From Lentisalinibacter salinarum (GTDB lineage: Bacteria > Pseudomonadota > Gammaproteobacteria > Steroidobacterales > Woeseiaceae), in NCBI RefSeq assembly GCF_040706555.1, contig NZ_JAPDRH010000005.1, positions 62,001 through 126,000 of the forward strand: a DNA stretch of 64,000 bases, in the 5' to 3' direction. The notes beneath the pieces are model-generated. The model had not been told where the DNA came from. It was given only the letters and a program-made list of their open reading frames with translations, and did no database searches. Each line of letters begins with the position of its first letter. Position 1 is the first letter of the stretch. Below, in pieces: positions 55,220 to 63,079 of the stretch. Made by a program: the position numbers and the translations under genes.

Positions 55220-55227
55220 GCATACAG
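55212..55227. promoter_or_regulatory. LexA (SOS) box 2
   Basis: CTGGGCATGCATACAG: one mismatch from CTGT-N8-ACAG, three bases after box 1. E. coli lexA also has two adjacent boxes. It contains the complement of the DUF2799 start codon. Confidence 0.75.
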
Positions 55228-55236
55228 GATAACACC

Positions 55237-55854
55237 ATGGCCGATCTCACCCCACGCCAGTCGCAGATTCTGAAACTCATCCAGGATTTCATCGCCGAGA
55301 CGGGCATGCCGCCCACCCGGGCCGAGATCGCCGAGGAACTGGGTTTCCGCTCTCCCAACGCCGCCGAGGAGCACCTGCGGGCGCTGCAGCGCAAGGGCGT
55401 GCTGGAACTGAGGCCCGGCACCTCCCGCGGCATCCAGCTGAAGGATTCCCTGCGCGAGCAGATGGGTCTGCCGCTGGTCGGGCGGGTGGCTGCCGGTCAG
55501 CCAATACTGGCCGAGCAGAACATCGAGGCCCATTACCAGATCGACAAGAGCCTGTTCCGGCCGAAGCCCCATTACCTGCTGCGGGTGCAGGGCATGAGCA
55601 TGAAAGACGTGGGCATCCTGGACGGTGACCTGGTGGCCGTGCACCGCACGCCCGAGGTACGGAGCCGCCAGATCGTGGTGGCCCGCCTGGAGGACGAGGT
55701 CACCGTGAAGCGCTACCGGCAGGAAGGCACCATGGTCTGGCTGATGCCGGAGAACAGCGAATTCGCCCCGATACGGGTGGATCTCGCCCATCAGCCGCTG
55801 GTCATCGAAGGCGTGGTCGTCGGTGTCATCCGCGACGGCATGCCCGTGCACTGA
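55237..55854 (+). CDS. lexA: SOS repressor LexA
   Basis: 205 residues (E. coli 202). Represses DNA-damage genes and cleaves itself when RecA is activated. The winged-helix domain has PPTRAEIAEELGFRSPNAAEEHLRALQRKG; the cleavage site is Ala86-Gly87 in VAAGQP; the catalytic dyad is Ser121 (QGMSMKD) and Lys158 (TVKRY). ATG at 55237 by homology. First gene of an SOS operon with imuA 14 bp downstream. Confidence 0.98.
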   Translation: MADLTPRQSQILKLIQDFIAETGMPPTRAEIAEELGFRSPNAAEEHLRALQRKGVLELRPGTSRGIQLKDSLREQMGLPLVGRVAAGQPILAEQNIEAHYQIDKSLFRPKPHYLLRVQGMSMKDVGILDGDLVAVHRTPEVRSRQIVVARLEDEVTVKRYRQEGTMVWLMPENSEFAPIRVDLAHQPLVIEGVVVGVIRDGMPVH

Positions 55855-55868
55855 CGCATCTTCCGCAC

Positions 55869-56594
55869 GTGGACGAAGCCCTCGAACAGTTACTCGGCAG
55901 TTACCGGCTCTGGCGCGGCAGCGAAGGCGCCGTGCGGGAAGGCCAGGCCGGACGGGTGGCGGCCACCGGTTACCGCAAGCTCGACGCCTGCCTGCCCGGC
56001 GGCGGCTGGCCGCTCGCATCGCTCACCGAGGCCCTTTCCGCCGCGTGTGGCATCGGCGAGTTGCGCCTGTTTATGCCGGCGCTCTCCGCACTGTGCCGGC
56101 AGCGAGAGGGTTGGGTGGTCTGGATCGCGCCGCCCCACGTACCCTATGCGCCGGCACTGATGCAGTGGGGGCTGGAAGTCTCCCGGGTACTGCTGATCCA
56201 TCCGGCCCGTGACCGGGAAGCGCTCTGGGCGATGGAGCAGGCATTGTCTTCGGGCACCTGCGTGGCGGTTCTGGCCTGGATCAACCGCATGGACGAGCGC
56301 ACCAGCCGACGGCTGCAGCTCGCGGCGGGCAGGGGCGAGAGCTGGGCCATCGCCTTCCGGCCGGCCGCCGCCAGGCGGGAGGCTTCCGCCGCCGCGCTGC
56401 GACTGATGCTGCGCCCCGGCAGCAATGGCACCGATGTGGACCTGTTCAAGGTACGCGGCGCTCGGCCCGCGCTGGTGAGCGACTATGACGGCCGGGACGG
56501 CGGTTGCCCGTTGCCGCTGGTGCGCCCGCCGGGGGAGAGCCTGGAGGAGAGCGCGGCAGCGGTGGGCGTGGGCGGGCGCGCCGGTTCGGGCTGA
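55869..56594 (+). CDS. imuA: SOS mutasome protein ImuA (SulA-like)
   Basis: 241 residues, RecA-like core of the ImuA/SulA2 family. The opening ATGYRKLDACLPGGGWPLASLTEAL takes the place of a P-loop but lacks a usable Walker A. It belongs to the damage-inducible cassette with ImuB and DnaE2, where it appears to help recruit or regulate the error-prone polymerase. GTG start at 55869. The C-terminal 25 residues are Gly/Ser rich. Confidence 0.9.
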   Translation: MDEALEQLLGSYRLWRGSEGAVREGQAGRVAATGYRKLDACLPGGGWPLASLTEALSAACGIGELRLFMPALSALCRQREGWVVWIAPPHVPYAPALMQWGLEVSRVLLIHPARDREALWAMEQALSSGTCVAVLAWINRMDERTSRRLQLAAGRGESWAIAFRPAAARREASAAALRLMLRPGSNGTDVDLFKVRGARPALVSDYDGRDGGCPLPLVRPPGESLEESAAAVGVGGRAGSG

Positions 56595-56612
56595 CGACGT
56601 GGCCGCCTCTTC

Positions 56613-58322
56613 ATGGTATCGCCGCCCGAGCCCGATTCCGTCCTGCCGGCCGAAAGGGAGTCTCCGCATCCCCGGCCCGAGCGTGGACGGGTAACGGCCG
56701 CCCCCGGACCCGCCCGGCAGCAGCCGCTGCCCCTCGGTGGCGGTGAACCCCCGGCCGAAGACCCGTCTCCTTCGTATTCGCGGCAGCGCCGTTCGCAGCT
56801 GTGGCTGTGCGTCCGCCTGCCGGGGATCGCCCTCGATGCACTGGGCGAGTCCGCCGCGTCCGCCGGGCCGGTGGCTGTGGTGGAAGAGGAAAGCGGGCAG
56901 ATCGTCGTCCATCACGCGAACCGGGCCGCCGCGGCGGCCGGGATCAGGCCCGGCCAGACGCTGAGCGCTGCCCTGGCACTGGCGCCGGGGCTCCTCACCC
57001 TCTCGCGTCGGCCGCGGCGCGAGCGCATCCTGCTGGAATCCCTGGCTGAGTGGGCGGGGCGCTTCAGCCCCCTGGTCAGTCTGGAGGCCCCGGATGCGCT
57101 GCTGCTGGAAGTGCAGGGCAGCCTGCGTCTGTTCCGCGGCCTGGATCGCCTCTGCCGGCTGGTCACCGAAGGGTTGCGGCAACGAGGCCACCGGGCCCTC
57201 GTCTGCGTGGCCCCTACGCCGCTGGCGGCGCTCTGGCTCTCACGGGACGGCAGCAGCCGGGTGGAGGGCGTGGCGGAACTGGCACGGCATCTCAATCCGC
57301 TGGATCTGCGCGTTACCGGGTGGCCGGCGGCGGTGCTGCGGGGGCTTGCGGGCATCGGCGTGACGACCATCGGCGAGTGCCGCCGGCTGCCCCGTGAAGG
57401 GTTCGCCCGGCGCTTCGGCGCGGCGCGGCTGCAGACGCTGGACCGGGCCTTCGGCCGACTGCCGGACCCGCGGCCCCATTACACGGGTCCGCCGCGATTC
57501 CGCGAGCAGATCGACCTCGGGGAGGAGACGCGGGACGAGGCGCTGCTCGCGGCCGGCTGTTCGCGACTGCTGGCCTCCCTGGAGGACTTCCTGCTGCGCC
57601 ATCAGCGAGCGGCGCGCCGCCTGCGGTTCCGCTTCTTCCACCTGCGCGGCTGGGCGACGCCGCTCACCCTGGGCTTCAGCGATGCCGGTTGCGATGTAGA
57701 GCACTGGCGGAGCCTGCTCGGCATCCGGCTGGAACGCCTCCGCCTGCCGGCGCCGGCGATCGCCGTGGAACTCGCCACGGGACGCCTGGAGCACCGCGAG
57801 GGCGACACGACGGCTCTGCCGCTGATACACGGCCAGGACGGCCAGGCCGGCCGGCATGACGGCGGGCTGCCCCGGCTGGTGGAGAGTCTGCGGGCCCGGC
57901 TGGGCGAGAACGCCGTCCGCGGACTCAGAAGTCTCGCGGAGCACCGGCCCCAGCAGGCGTGGGACGAGGTCGATCCCCTGGAGGGCGCGGCGGGCGGCGG
58001 CGGTGCGGGGCCGTCACCCTGGAACCGGGTACGTGAGTTGTCCGCGGCCGCCGACCGGGGAGAGGGCGACGACCTGCTGCTCGAGCGTCCGCTGTGGATA
58101 TTGACGCAGCCCCAGCGGCTCGCCGTGCACGAGGGGCATCCCTGTCACGACGGTCCGCTGCAGTTCATGGACGGACCGGAGCGTATCGAGAGCGGCTGGT
58201 GGGACGGGGCGGATACGGCCAGGGACTACTACGTGGCCGAGACGGGCGCCGGCGCGCGGCTCTGGATCTACCGGGAGCGCCGCCGGCCGGCCGGGTGGTA
58301 TCTGCAGGGCATCTTCGGCTGA
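56613..58322 (+). CDS. imuB: Y-family polymerase-like protein ImuB
   Basis: 569 residues. It resembles DinB-type polymerases but lacks the catalytic acidic residues: the first motif reads LWLCVRLPGIALDAL instead of the D-M-D pattern, so it acts as a hub linking DnaE2 to the clamp and not as a polymerase. The helix-hairpin-helix region (LRGLAGIGVTTIGECRRLPR) and the family C-terminus (RPLWILTQPQRL, YYVAETGAGARLWIYRE) are intact. An unusual Pro/Arg-rich extension of about 60 residues precedes the core. Confidence 0.93.
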   Translation: MVSPPEPDSVLPAERESPHPRPERGRVTAAPGPARQQPLPLGGGEPPAEDPSPSYSRQRRSQLWLCVRLPGIALDALGESAASAGPVAVVEEESGQIVVHHANRAAAAAGIRPGQTLSAALALAPGLLTLSRRPRRERILLESLAEWAGRFSPLVSLEAPDALLLEVQGSLRLFRGLDRLCRLVTEGLRQRGHRALVCVAPTPLAALWLSRDGSSRVEGVAELARHLNPLDLRVTGWPAAVLRGLAGIGVTTIGECRRLPREGFARRFGAARLQTLDRAFGRLPDPRPHYTGPPRFREQIDLGEETRDEALLAAGCSRLLASLEDFLLRHQRAARRLRFRFFHLRGWATPLTLGFSDAGCDVEHWRSLLGIRLERLRLPAPAIAVELATGRLEHREGDTTALPLIHGQDGQAGRHDGGLPRLVESLRARLGENAVRGLRSLAEHRPQQAWDEVDPLEGAAGGGGAGPSPWNRVRELSAAADRGEGDDLLLERPLWILTQPQRLAVHEGHPCHDGPLQFMDGPERIESGWWDGADTARDYYVAETGAGARLWIYRERRRPAGWYLQGIFG

Positions 58323-58323
58323 G

Positions 58324-61300
58324 ATGGTCCCTCGCTACGCCGAACTGCACGCCGTCAGCAATTTCACTTTCCTGCGCGGCGCCTCCCATCCGGAAGAGCT
58401 CGTGGACCGGGCGGACGCGCTGGGCTACACCGCACTGGCCCTCACCGACGAGTGCTCCGTGGCCGGCGTGGTGCGTGCCCACGGCGCGGCCCGCGGGCGA
58501 GACCTGAAATTCATCGTCGGCGCCGAATTCCGCCTCGCCGACGGGCCGGCCCTGGTGGTGCTCGCCGCCAGCCGCCGCGGCTATGCCCGGCTGTGCCGGC
58601 TGATCACCCGGGGCAGGCGCAATGCGGAGAAAGGCGCCTACCGGCTGCAGCGGGAAGACCTGGAAGACGGCCTGCCGGACTGCCTGGTGCTGTGGCTGCC
58701 GGGCCGGGACCTCGGCGGCAGCCGGCACGGCGACTGGCTCGCCGGGCTGTTCCCCGGCCGCGGCTGGATTGCCGCGGAGCTCGCCGCCGACGGGCTGGAT
58801 CGGCCCCGGCTGGACGGGCTCGGCCGGCTCGCCCGGCGCACCGGCCTGCCGCTGGTCGCGGCGGGCGACGTGCACATGCATCGCCGCGGCCGCCGCGCTC
58901 TGCAGGATACGCTCACGGCCATCCGGCTGAAGGTGCCCGTGGCCGAGGCGGGGTACGCCCTGCACCCCAACGGCGAGCGCCACCTGCGCTCGCGCCCGCG
59001 GCTCGGCGAACTCTATCCCCCGGCGTTGCTTGGCGAGACGATCGCCGTAGCGGAGCGCATCGACTTTTCCCTGGACGAACTCGCCTACGCGTATCCCCGG
59101 GAGCTGGTGCCGGCCGGCCACACCGCCGCGAGCTGGCTCGCGCACCTGACGGAGGAGGGCATGGCCCGGCGCTGGCCGGACGGCGCTCCGCGCAAGGTGC
59201 GCGACCTCGTGCAGCATGAACTCGCGCTCATCGCTGATCTGGCGTACGAGCCCTATTTCCTGACGGTGCACGACATCGTGGCCTGGGCGCGGTCCCGGGG
59301 CATCCTCTGCCAGGGCCGCGGCTCGGCGGCCAATTCCGCGGTCTGTTTCTGCCTCGGCATCACCGAGGTGGACCCGGAACGGATGTCCACGCTGGTGGAG
59401 CGCTTCATATCGAAAGAGCGGGACGAGCCGCCGGACATCGACGTGGACTTCGAGCATGAGCGCCGCGAGGAGGTGATCCAGTACATCTACGCGAAGTACG
59501 GCCGGGAGCATGCCGCGCTGGCGGCCACGGTGATCACCTACCGGCCGCGCAGCGCGATGCGCGACGTGGGCAAGGCGCTCGGACTCTCCTCGCTGCAGAC
59601 CGACCGGCTGGCGCGCGCGATGCAGTGGTGGGACGGCAGCCACGTGGACCCCGAGCGTGTCCGCGAGGCCGGCCTCGACCCGGATAGCCCGGTCATGCGC
59701 CGGCTGCTCACGCTGGTGCGCGAACTCATCGGCTTCCCCCGCCATCTGTCCCAGCACGTGGGCGGTTTCGTCATCTCGGACGGCCCGCTGGAAGAGCTCG
59801 TGCCGGTGGAGAACGCAGCCATGGAGGGGCGCACCGTCATCCAGTGGGAGAAAGACGACCTGGAGGAGCTGGGACTGCTGAAGGTGGACGTGCTGGGCCT
59901 CGGCATGTTGACGGCGATCCGCCGCTGCTTCGACCTCTTGCGCGGCTTCGACGGCCGGGAGCTGGACCTGGCCGGCGTGCCGGCGGAGGACCCGGCGGTC
60001 TACGACATGATCTCGGCCGCGGACACCATGGGCGTGTTCCAGATCGAGTCCCGCGCCCAGATGGCGATGCTGCCGCGGCTGCGCCCCCGCTGCTATTACG
60101 ACCTGGTCATCGAGGTGGCCATCATCCGCCCGGGGCCCATCCAGGGGGACATGGTGCACCCGTATCTGCGCCGGCGCAGCGGCGAAGAGGCGGTGAGCTA
60201 TCCCAGCGAGGAGGTCCGTGGCGTGCTGGAGCGCACCCTGGGCGTGCCGATATTCCAGGAGCAGGTGATGGAACTCGCCGTGGTGGCGGCGGGTTTCACG
60301 CCCGGCGAGGCGGACCGGCTGCGCCGGGCGATGGCCGCCTGGAAGCGCCGCGGCGGGCTCGGCCCCTTCGAGGAGAAGCTGAAGGCCGGTATGCGGGAAC
60401 GGGGCTACGGCGAGCAGTTCGCCGAACAGATCTTCAACCAGATACAGGGCTTCGGCGAGTACGGCTTCCCGGAATCCCACTCGGCGAGCTTCGCCCTGCT
60501 GGTCTACGTCTCCGCCTGGCTGAAGTGCCACGAGCCGGCGGCCTTCCTGTGTGCGCTGCTGAACAGCCAGCCCATGGGCTTCTATGCCCCGTCCCAGCTG
60601 GTCCAGGATGCCGTGCGTCACGGCGTGGAGGTGCGGCCGGTGGACGTGAACGAGAGCCGGGAGGAGTCTTCGCTGGAGCGGCGCGACGACGGCACGGCCG
60701 CCGTGCGGCTGGGATTCGACCGGGTCAAGGGGCTCGCCGCAGCCGCGGCGGAGTTGCTGGTGGCGGCGCGGGAGAGCGGCGGGCGGTTCGGCTCGGTGCA
60801 GGACCTGGCCGAGCGAGCAGGTCTGGACCGCGCCGCCCTGTCCGCCCTGGCCGCGGCCGGCGCGCTGGCCGGGCTCGCCGGTCACCGCTTCCGGGCCCGC
60901 TGGGACGTGGCCGGCGTGGAGGCGCCGGAGGGACTGTTCCGATCTATGACCCGCTACGAGGCGCTGCCGCTCCTGGCCCGGCCGGCGGAGGGACAGGACG
61001 TCCGCGCCGATTACGAGAGCCTCGGCCTGACCCTCGGACGCCATCCCATGGCACTGCTCCGGGAACGCTTCCGCCGTCGGCGCTACATCACCGCGGAAGA
61101 ACTGCCGGCGGCCGGGCACGGGACGCGGGTACGGGTGGCCGGGCTGGTGGTGACCCGCCAGCGGCCGGGCAGCGCGAGCGGGGTCACGTTCGTCACTCTC
61201 GAGGACGAGACCGGTCAGGTCAATCTGGTGGTATGGAAGGCGACCGCCGAGGCGCAGCGTCGTGCGCTGCTATCGGCGCGGCTGATGGGGGTGGAAGGCG

Positions 61301-61404
61301 AGGTGCAGATAGAGGGGGAGGTGGTCCATGTCATCGCCAGGAGGCTCACGGAGCACAACGGTCTGCTGGGGACTCTGGCCGTGCGCTCGCGGGACTTTCA
61401 CTGA
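58324..61404 (+). CDS. dnaE2: error-prone DNA polymerase DnaE2 (ImuC)
   Basis: 1026 residues, a C-family polymerase. The N-terminal PHP domain (YAELHAVSNFTFLRGASHPEELV, ALTDECSVAG) is followed by the palm with PPDIDVDFEHERREEVIQYIY carrying the catalytic aspartates, the helix-hairpin-helix region and a C-terminal OB fold (VRVAGLVVTRQRPGSASGVTFVTLEDETG). It carries out damage-induced mutagenic bypass with ImuB. It starts one base after the imuB stop. Confidence 0.96.
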   Translation: MVPRYAELHAVSNFTFLRGASHPEELVDRADALGYTALALTDECSVAGVVRAHGAARGRDLKFIVGAEFRLADGPALVVLAASRRGYARLCRLITRGRRNAEKGAYRLQREDLEDGLPDCLVLWLPGRDLGGSRHGDWLAGLFPGRGWIAAELAADGLDRPRLDGLGRLARRTGLPLVAAGDVHMHRRGRRALQDTLTAIRLKVPVAEAGYALHPNGERHLRSRPRLGELYPPALLGETIAVAERIDFSLDELAYAYPRELVPAGHTAASWLAHLTEEGMARRWPDGAPRKVRDLVQHELALIADLAYEPYFLTVHDIVAWARSRGILCQGRGSAANSAVCFCLGITEVDPERMSTLVERFISKERDEPPDIDVDFEHERREEVIQYIYAKYGREHAALAATVITYRPRSAMRDVGKALGLSSLQTDRLARAMQWWDGSHVDPERVREAGLDPDSPVMRRLLTLVRELIGFPRHLSQHVGGFVISDGPLEELVPVENAAMEGRTVIQWEKDDLEELGLLKVDVLGLGMLTAIRRCFDLLRGFDGRELDLAGVPAEDPAVYDMISAADTMGVFQIESRAQMAMLPRLRPRCYYDLVIEVAIIRPGPIQGDMVHPYLRRRSGEEAVSYPSEEVRGVLERTLGVPIFQEQVMELAVVAAGFTPGEADRLRRAMAAWKRRGGLGPFEEKLKAGMRERGYGEQFAEQIFNQIQGFGEYGFPESHSASFALLVYVSAWLKCHEPAAFLCALLNSQPMGFYAPSQLVQDAVRHGVEVRPVDVNESREESSLERRDDGTAAVRLGFDRVKGLAAAAAELLVAARESGGRFGSVQDLAERAGLDRAALSALAAAGALAGLAGHRFRARWDVAGVEAPEGLFRSMTRYEALPLLARPAEGQDVRADYESLGLTLGRHPMALLRERFRRRRYITAEELPAAGHGTRVRVAGLVVTRQRPGSASGVTFVTLEDETGQVNLVVWKATAEAQRRALLSARLMGVEGEVQIEGEVVHVIARRLTEHNGLLGTLAVRSRDFH

Positions 61405-61408
61405 AGTG

Positions 61409-61702
61409 TCAGTCGTCGAAGTCCCAGTCGTCCATGTCGCGCAGGGCACGCTCGAAGCGCTTCTGCTCCATCAGTTCCTCCAGCCGCCGACGCGCCGCGA
61501 AGCTGCCGGTGCCGCCGGACTGCGAGCCCTCGATCTCGGCCACCAGCTGTTCGACGTTGATCTCGACGGATAACTCTCCGACGTTATCGTCGTCAGCGTC
61601 GTCTTCTGCGGACAGATCCGCATCCTCCATATCCTCATCCTCGAATTCGTCATCCACGTCGAGTGGATCTTCCCGTTCCAACTGCATCAACGTCTCGTCC
61701 AT
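61409..61702 (-). CDS. small acidic protein, PA3496-like C-terminus
   Basis: 97 residues. The first half is extremely acidic (DDEFEDEDMEDADLSAEDDADDD); the second half has a basic helix AARRRLEELMEQKRFERALRDM ending DDWDFDD. The helix resembles the small 'PA3496-type' proteins of gammaproteobacteria, whose function is not known. Convergent with dnaE2, with four bases between the stops. Confidence 0.6.
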   Translation of the reverse strand: MDETLMQLEREDPLDVDDEFEDEDMEDADLSAEDDADDDNVGELSVEINVEQLVAEIEGSQSGGTGSFAARRRLEELMEQKRFERALRDMDDWDFDD

Positions 61703-61755
61703 GGGAGCGCCCCCGCGCCGGCTCGTGTCAGAGAGTTTATGTCACGTTCGGCGCA

Positions 61756-61785
61756 TGTATATCCCGAATGGGGGTGCCAGCGCAA
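61756..61785 (-). promoter_or_regulatory. candidate promoter of the small acidic gene
   Basis: On the minus strand TTGCGC (61785-61780), 18 bp, TATACA (61761-61756). Expected start about 61749, leaving a leader of nearly 50 bases. Confidence 0.5.
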
Positions 61786-61844
61786 CAGGGTGGGCCACAG
61801 TTTTTACAAAACTCGTAAGTTTCTGTATTTATGCGGGAATTCAG

Positions 61845-63059
61845 CTACTGGATGAGATTGTTTATCTGGAAGATCGGCAGCAGGATCGCCAGCACGATGG
61901 TCAGCACCACGCCGCCCATGAACACGATCAGCAGCGGCTCCATGATGCCCATCATCGTCGTGATGAGCCCGTCCATCTCCCGCTCCTGGTTGTCGGCGGC
62001 GCGGCCGAGCATCTGTTCCAGCTGCCCGCTGGACTCGCCGCTGGAGATGAGATGGATGGTCATTGGCGGGAACAGGCGGCTCGCGGCCAGCGAGCGGGAG
62101 ATGGCGCCGCCCTCGCGCACCCTGAGCGATGCTTCCTGCACCGCGTCGCGCATCGGCACGTTCATGATCACTTCGGCGGAGATCTTCAACGCCTCCAGTA
62201 CAGGTACGCCGCTGCCGGCGAGGATGCTCAGCGTGCGGGTGAACCTTGCGGTGTTGACGCCCCGCGTGATGCGGCCGATCAGCGGCAGGCGCAGCAGCAG
62301 ACGGTGATAGCGCCGACGCGGCCCCTCCAGCTTCAGTAAACGCCACACGCCGAAGGCGACGGCGGCGATCCCGGCGATGAGCAGCCACCACCACTGCCGC
62401 AGGAAGTCGCTGATGCCGATCAGCAGCCGGGTGAGTATCGGCAGTTCCGCACCGGTGGTCTCGAACACGCCGACCACCTGGGGCACGACGTAGGAGAGCA
62501 TGAAGGCGATGATACCGAGCGACATCAGCACGAGCACGATGGGGTAGACCAGTGCGTTGGTGATGCGCTGGCGCAGCGCCTGGCGGGTCTCCGTGTAGTC
62601 GGCCAGCCGCTCGAGGACGGCGTCCAGATGGCCGGACTGCTCGCCGGCCGAAACCGTGGCGCGATAGATCTCGGGAAACGCCTGCGGGAACTCTTCCAGC
62701 CCGTCCGCGAGCGTGTGGCCTTCCATGACCCGGGCGCGCACTCCCAGCAGGATGCTCTGGGTGCGCGGCTTCTCCGTCTGCTGGGCCACGGCCTGCAGCG
62801 TCTCCTCCAGCGGCATGCCGGAGTTGACCAGAGTGGCGAGCTGGCGGGTGACCAGCGCGAGTTCCGTCGCGGAGAAGCCGCGGCGCAGCCCCACGGAGAA
62901 CTGGCGCGCGGATTCCTTCTCGGCCACCTCCGAAACCTCGAGGGGCACGAGCGAGCGCTCGCGCAGGAGCTGGCGGACCTGCCGGGCGGTGTCGCCCTCG
63001 AGAACGCCTTTCTTCTCCTTGCCGGCGCTGTCCAGCGCGACGTATTCGAAAGCTCCCAC
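61845..63059 (-). CDS. gspF: type II secretion system inner-membrane protein GspF
   Basis: 404 residues. Platform protein of the type II secretion machine. Two GspF domains (about 70-195 and 275-395) and three membrane helices (about 170-190, 220-240, 375-395). The N-terminus MGAFEYVALDSAGKEKKGVLEGD is typical of GspF; PilC of type IV pili is the alternative, but the paired gspE and the opening sequence favour GspF. GTG start, 20 bp after gspE. Confidence 0.9.
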   Translation of the reverse strand: MGAFEYVALDSAGKEKKGVLEGDTARQVRQLLRERSLVPLEVSEVAEKESARQFSVGLRRGFSATELALVTRQLATLVNSGMPLEETLQAVAQQTEKPRTQSILLGVRARVMEGHTLADGLEEFPQAFPEIYRATVSAGEQSGHLDAVLERLADYTETRQALRQRITNALVYPIVLVLMSLGIIAFMLSYVVPQVVGVFETTGAELPILTRLLIGISDFLRQWWWLLIAGIAAVAFGVWRLLKLEGPRRRYHRLLLRLPLIGRITRGVNTARFTRTLSILAGSGVPVLEALKISAEVIMNVPMRDAVQEASLRVREGGAISRSLAASRLFPPMTIHLISSGESSGQLEQMLGRAADNQEREMDGLITTMMGIMEPLLIVFMGGVVLTIVLAILLPIFQINNLIQ

Positions 63060-63079
63060 GTGGCCGGCCCCGGGCGGGT

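Noticed and set aside
58165..61119. Minus-strand frame of 984 codons opposite dnaE2
   Set aside because: The longest antisense frame, but it reflects codon bias at the third position of dnaE2 and has no recognisable domain.
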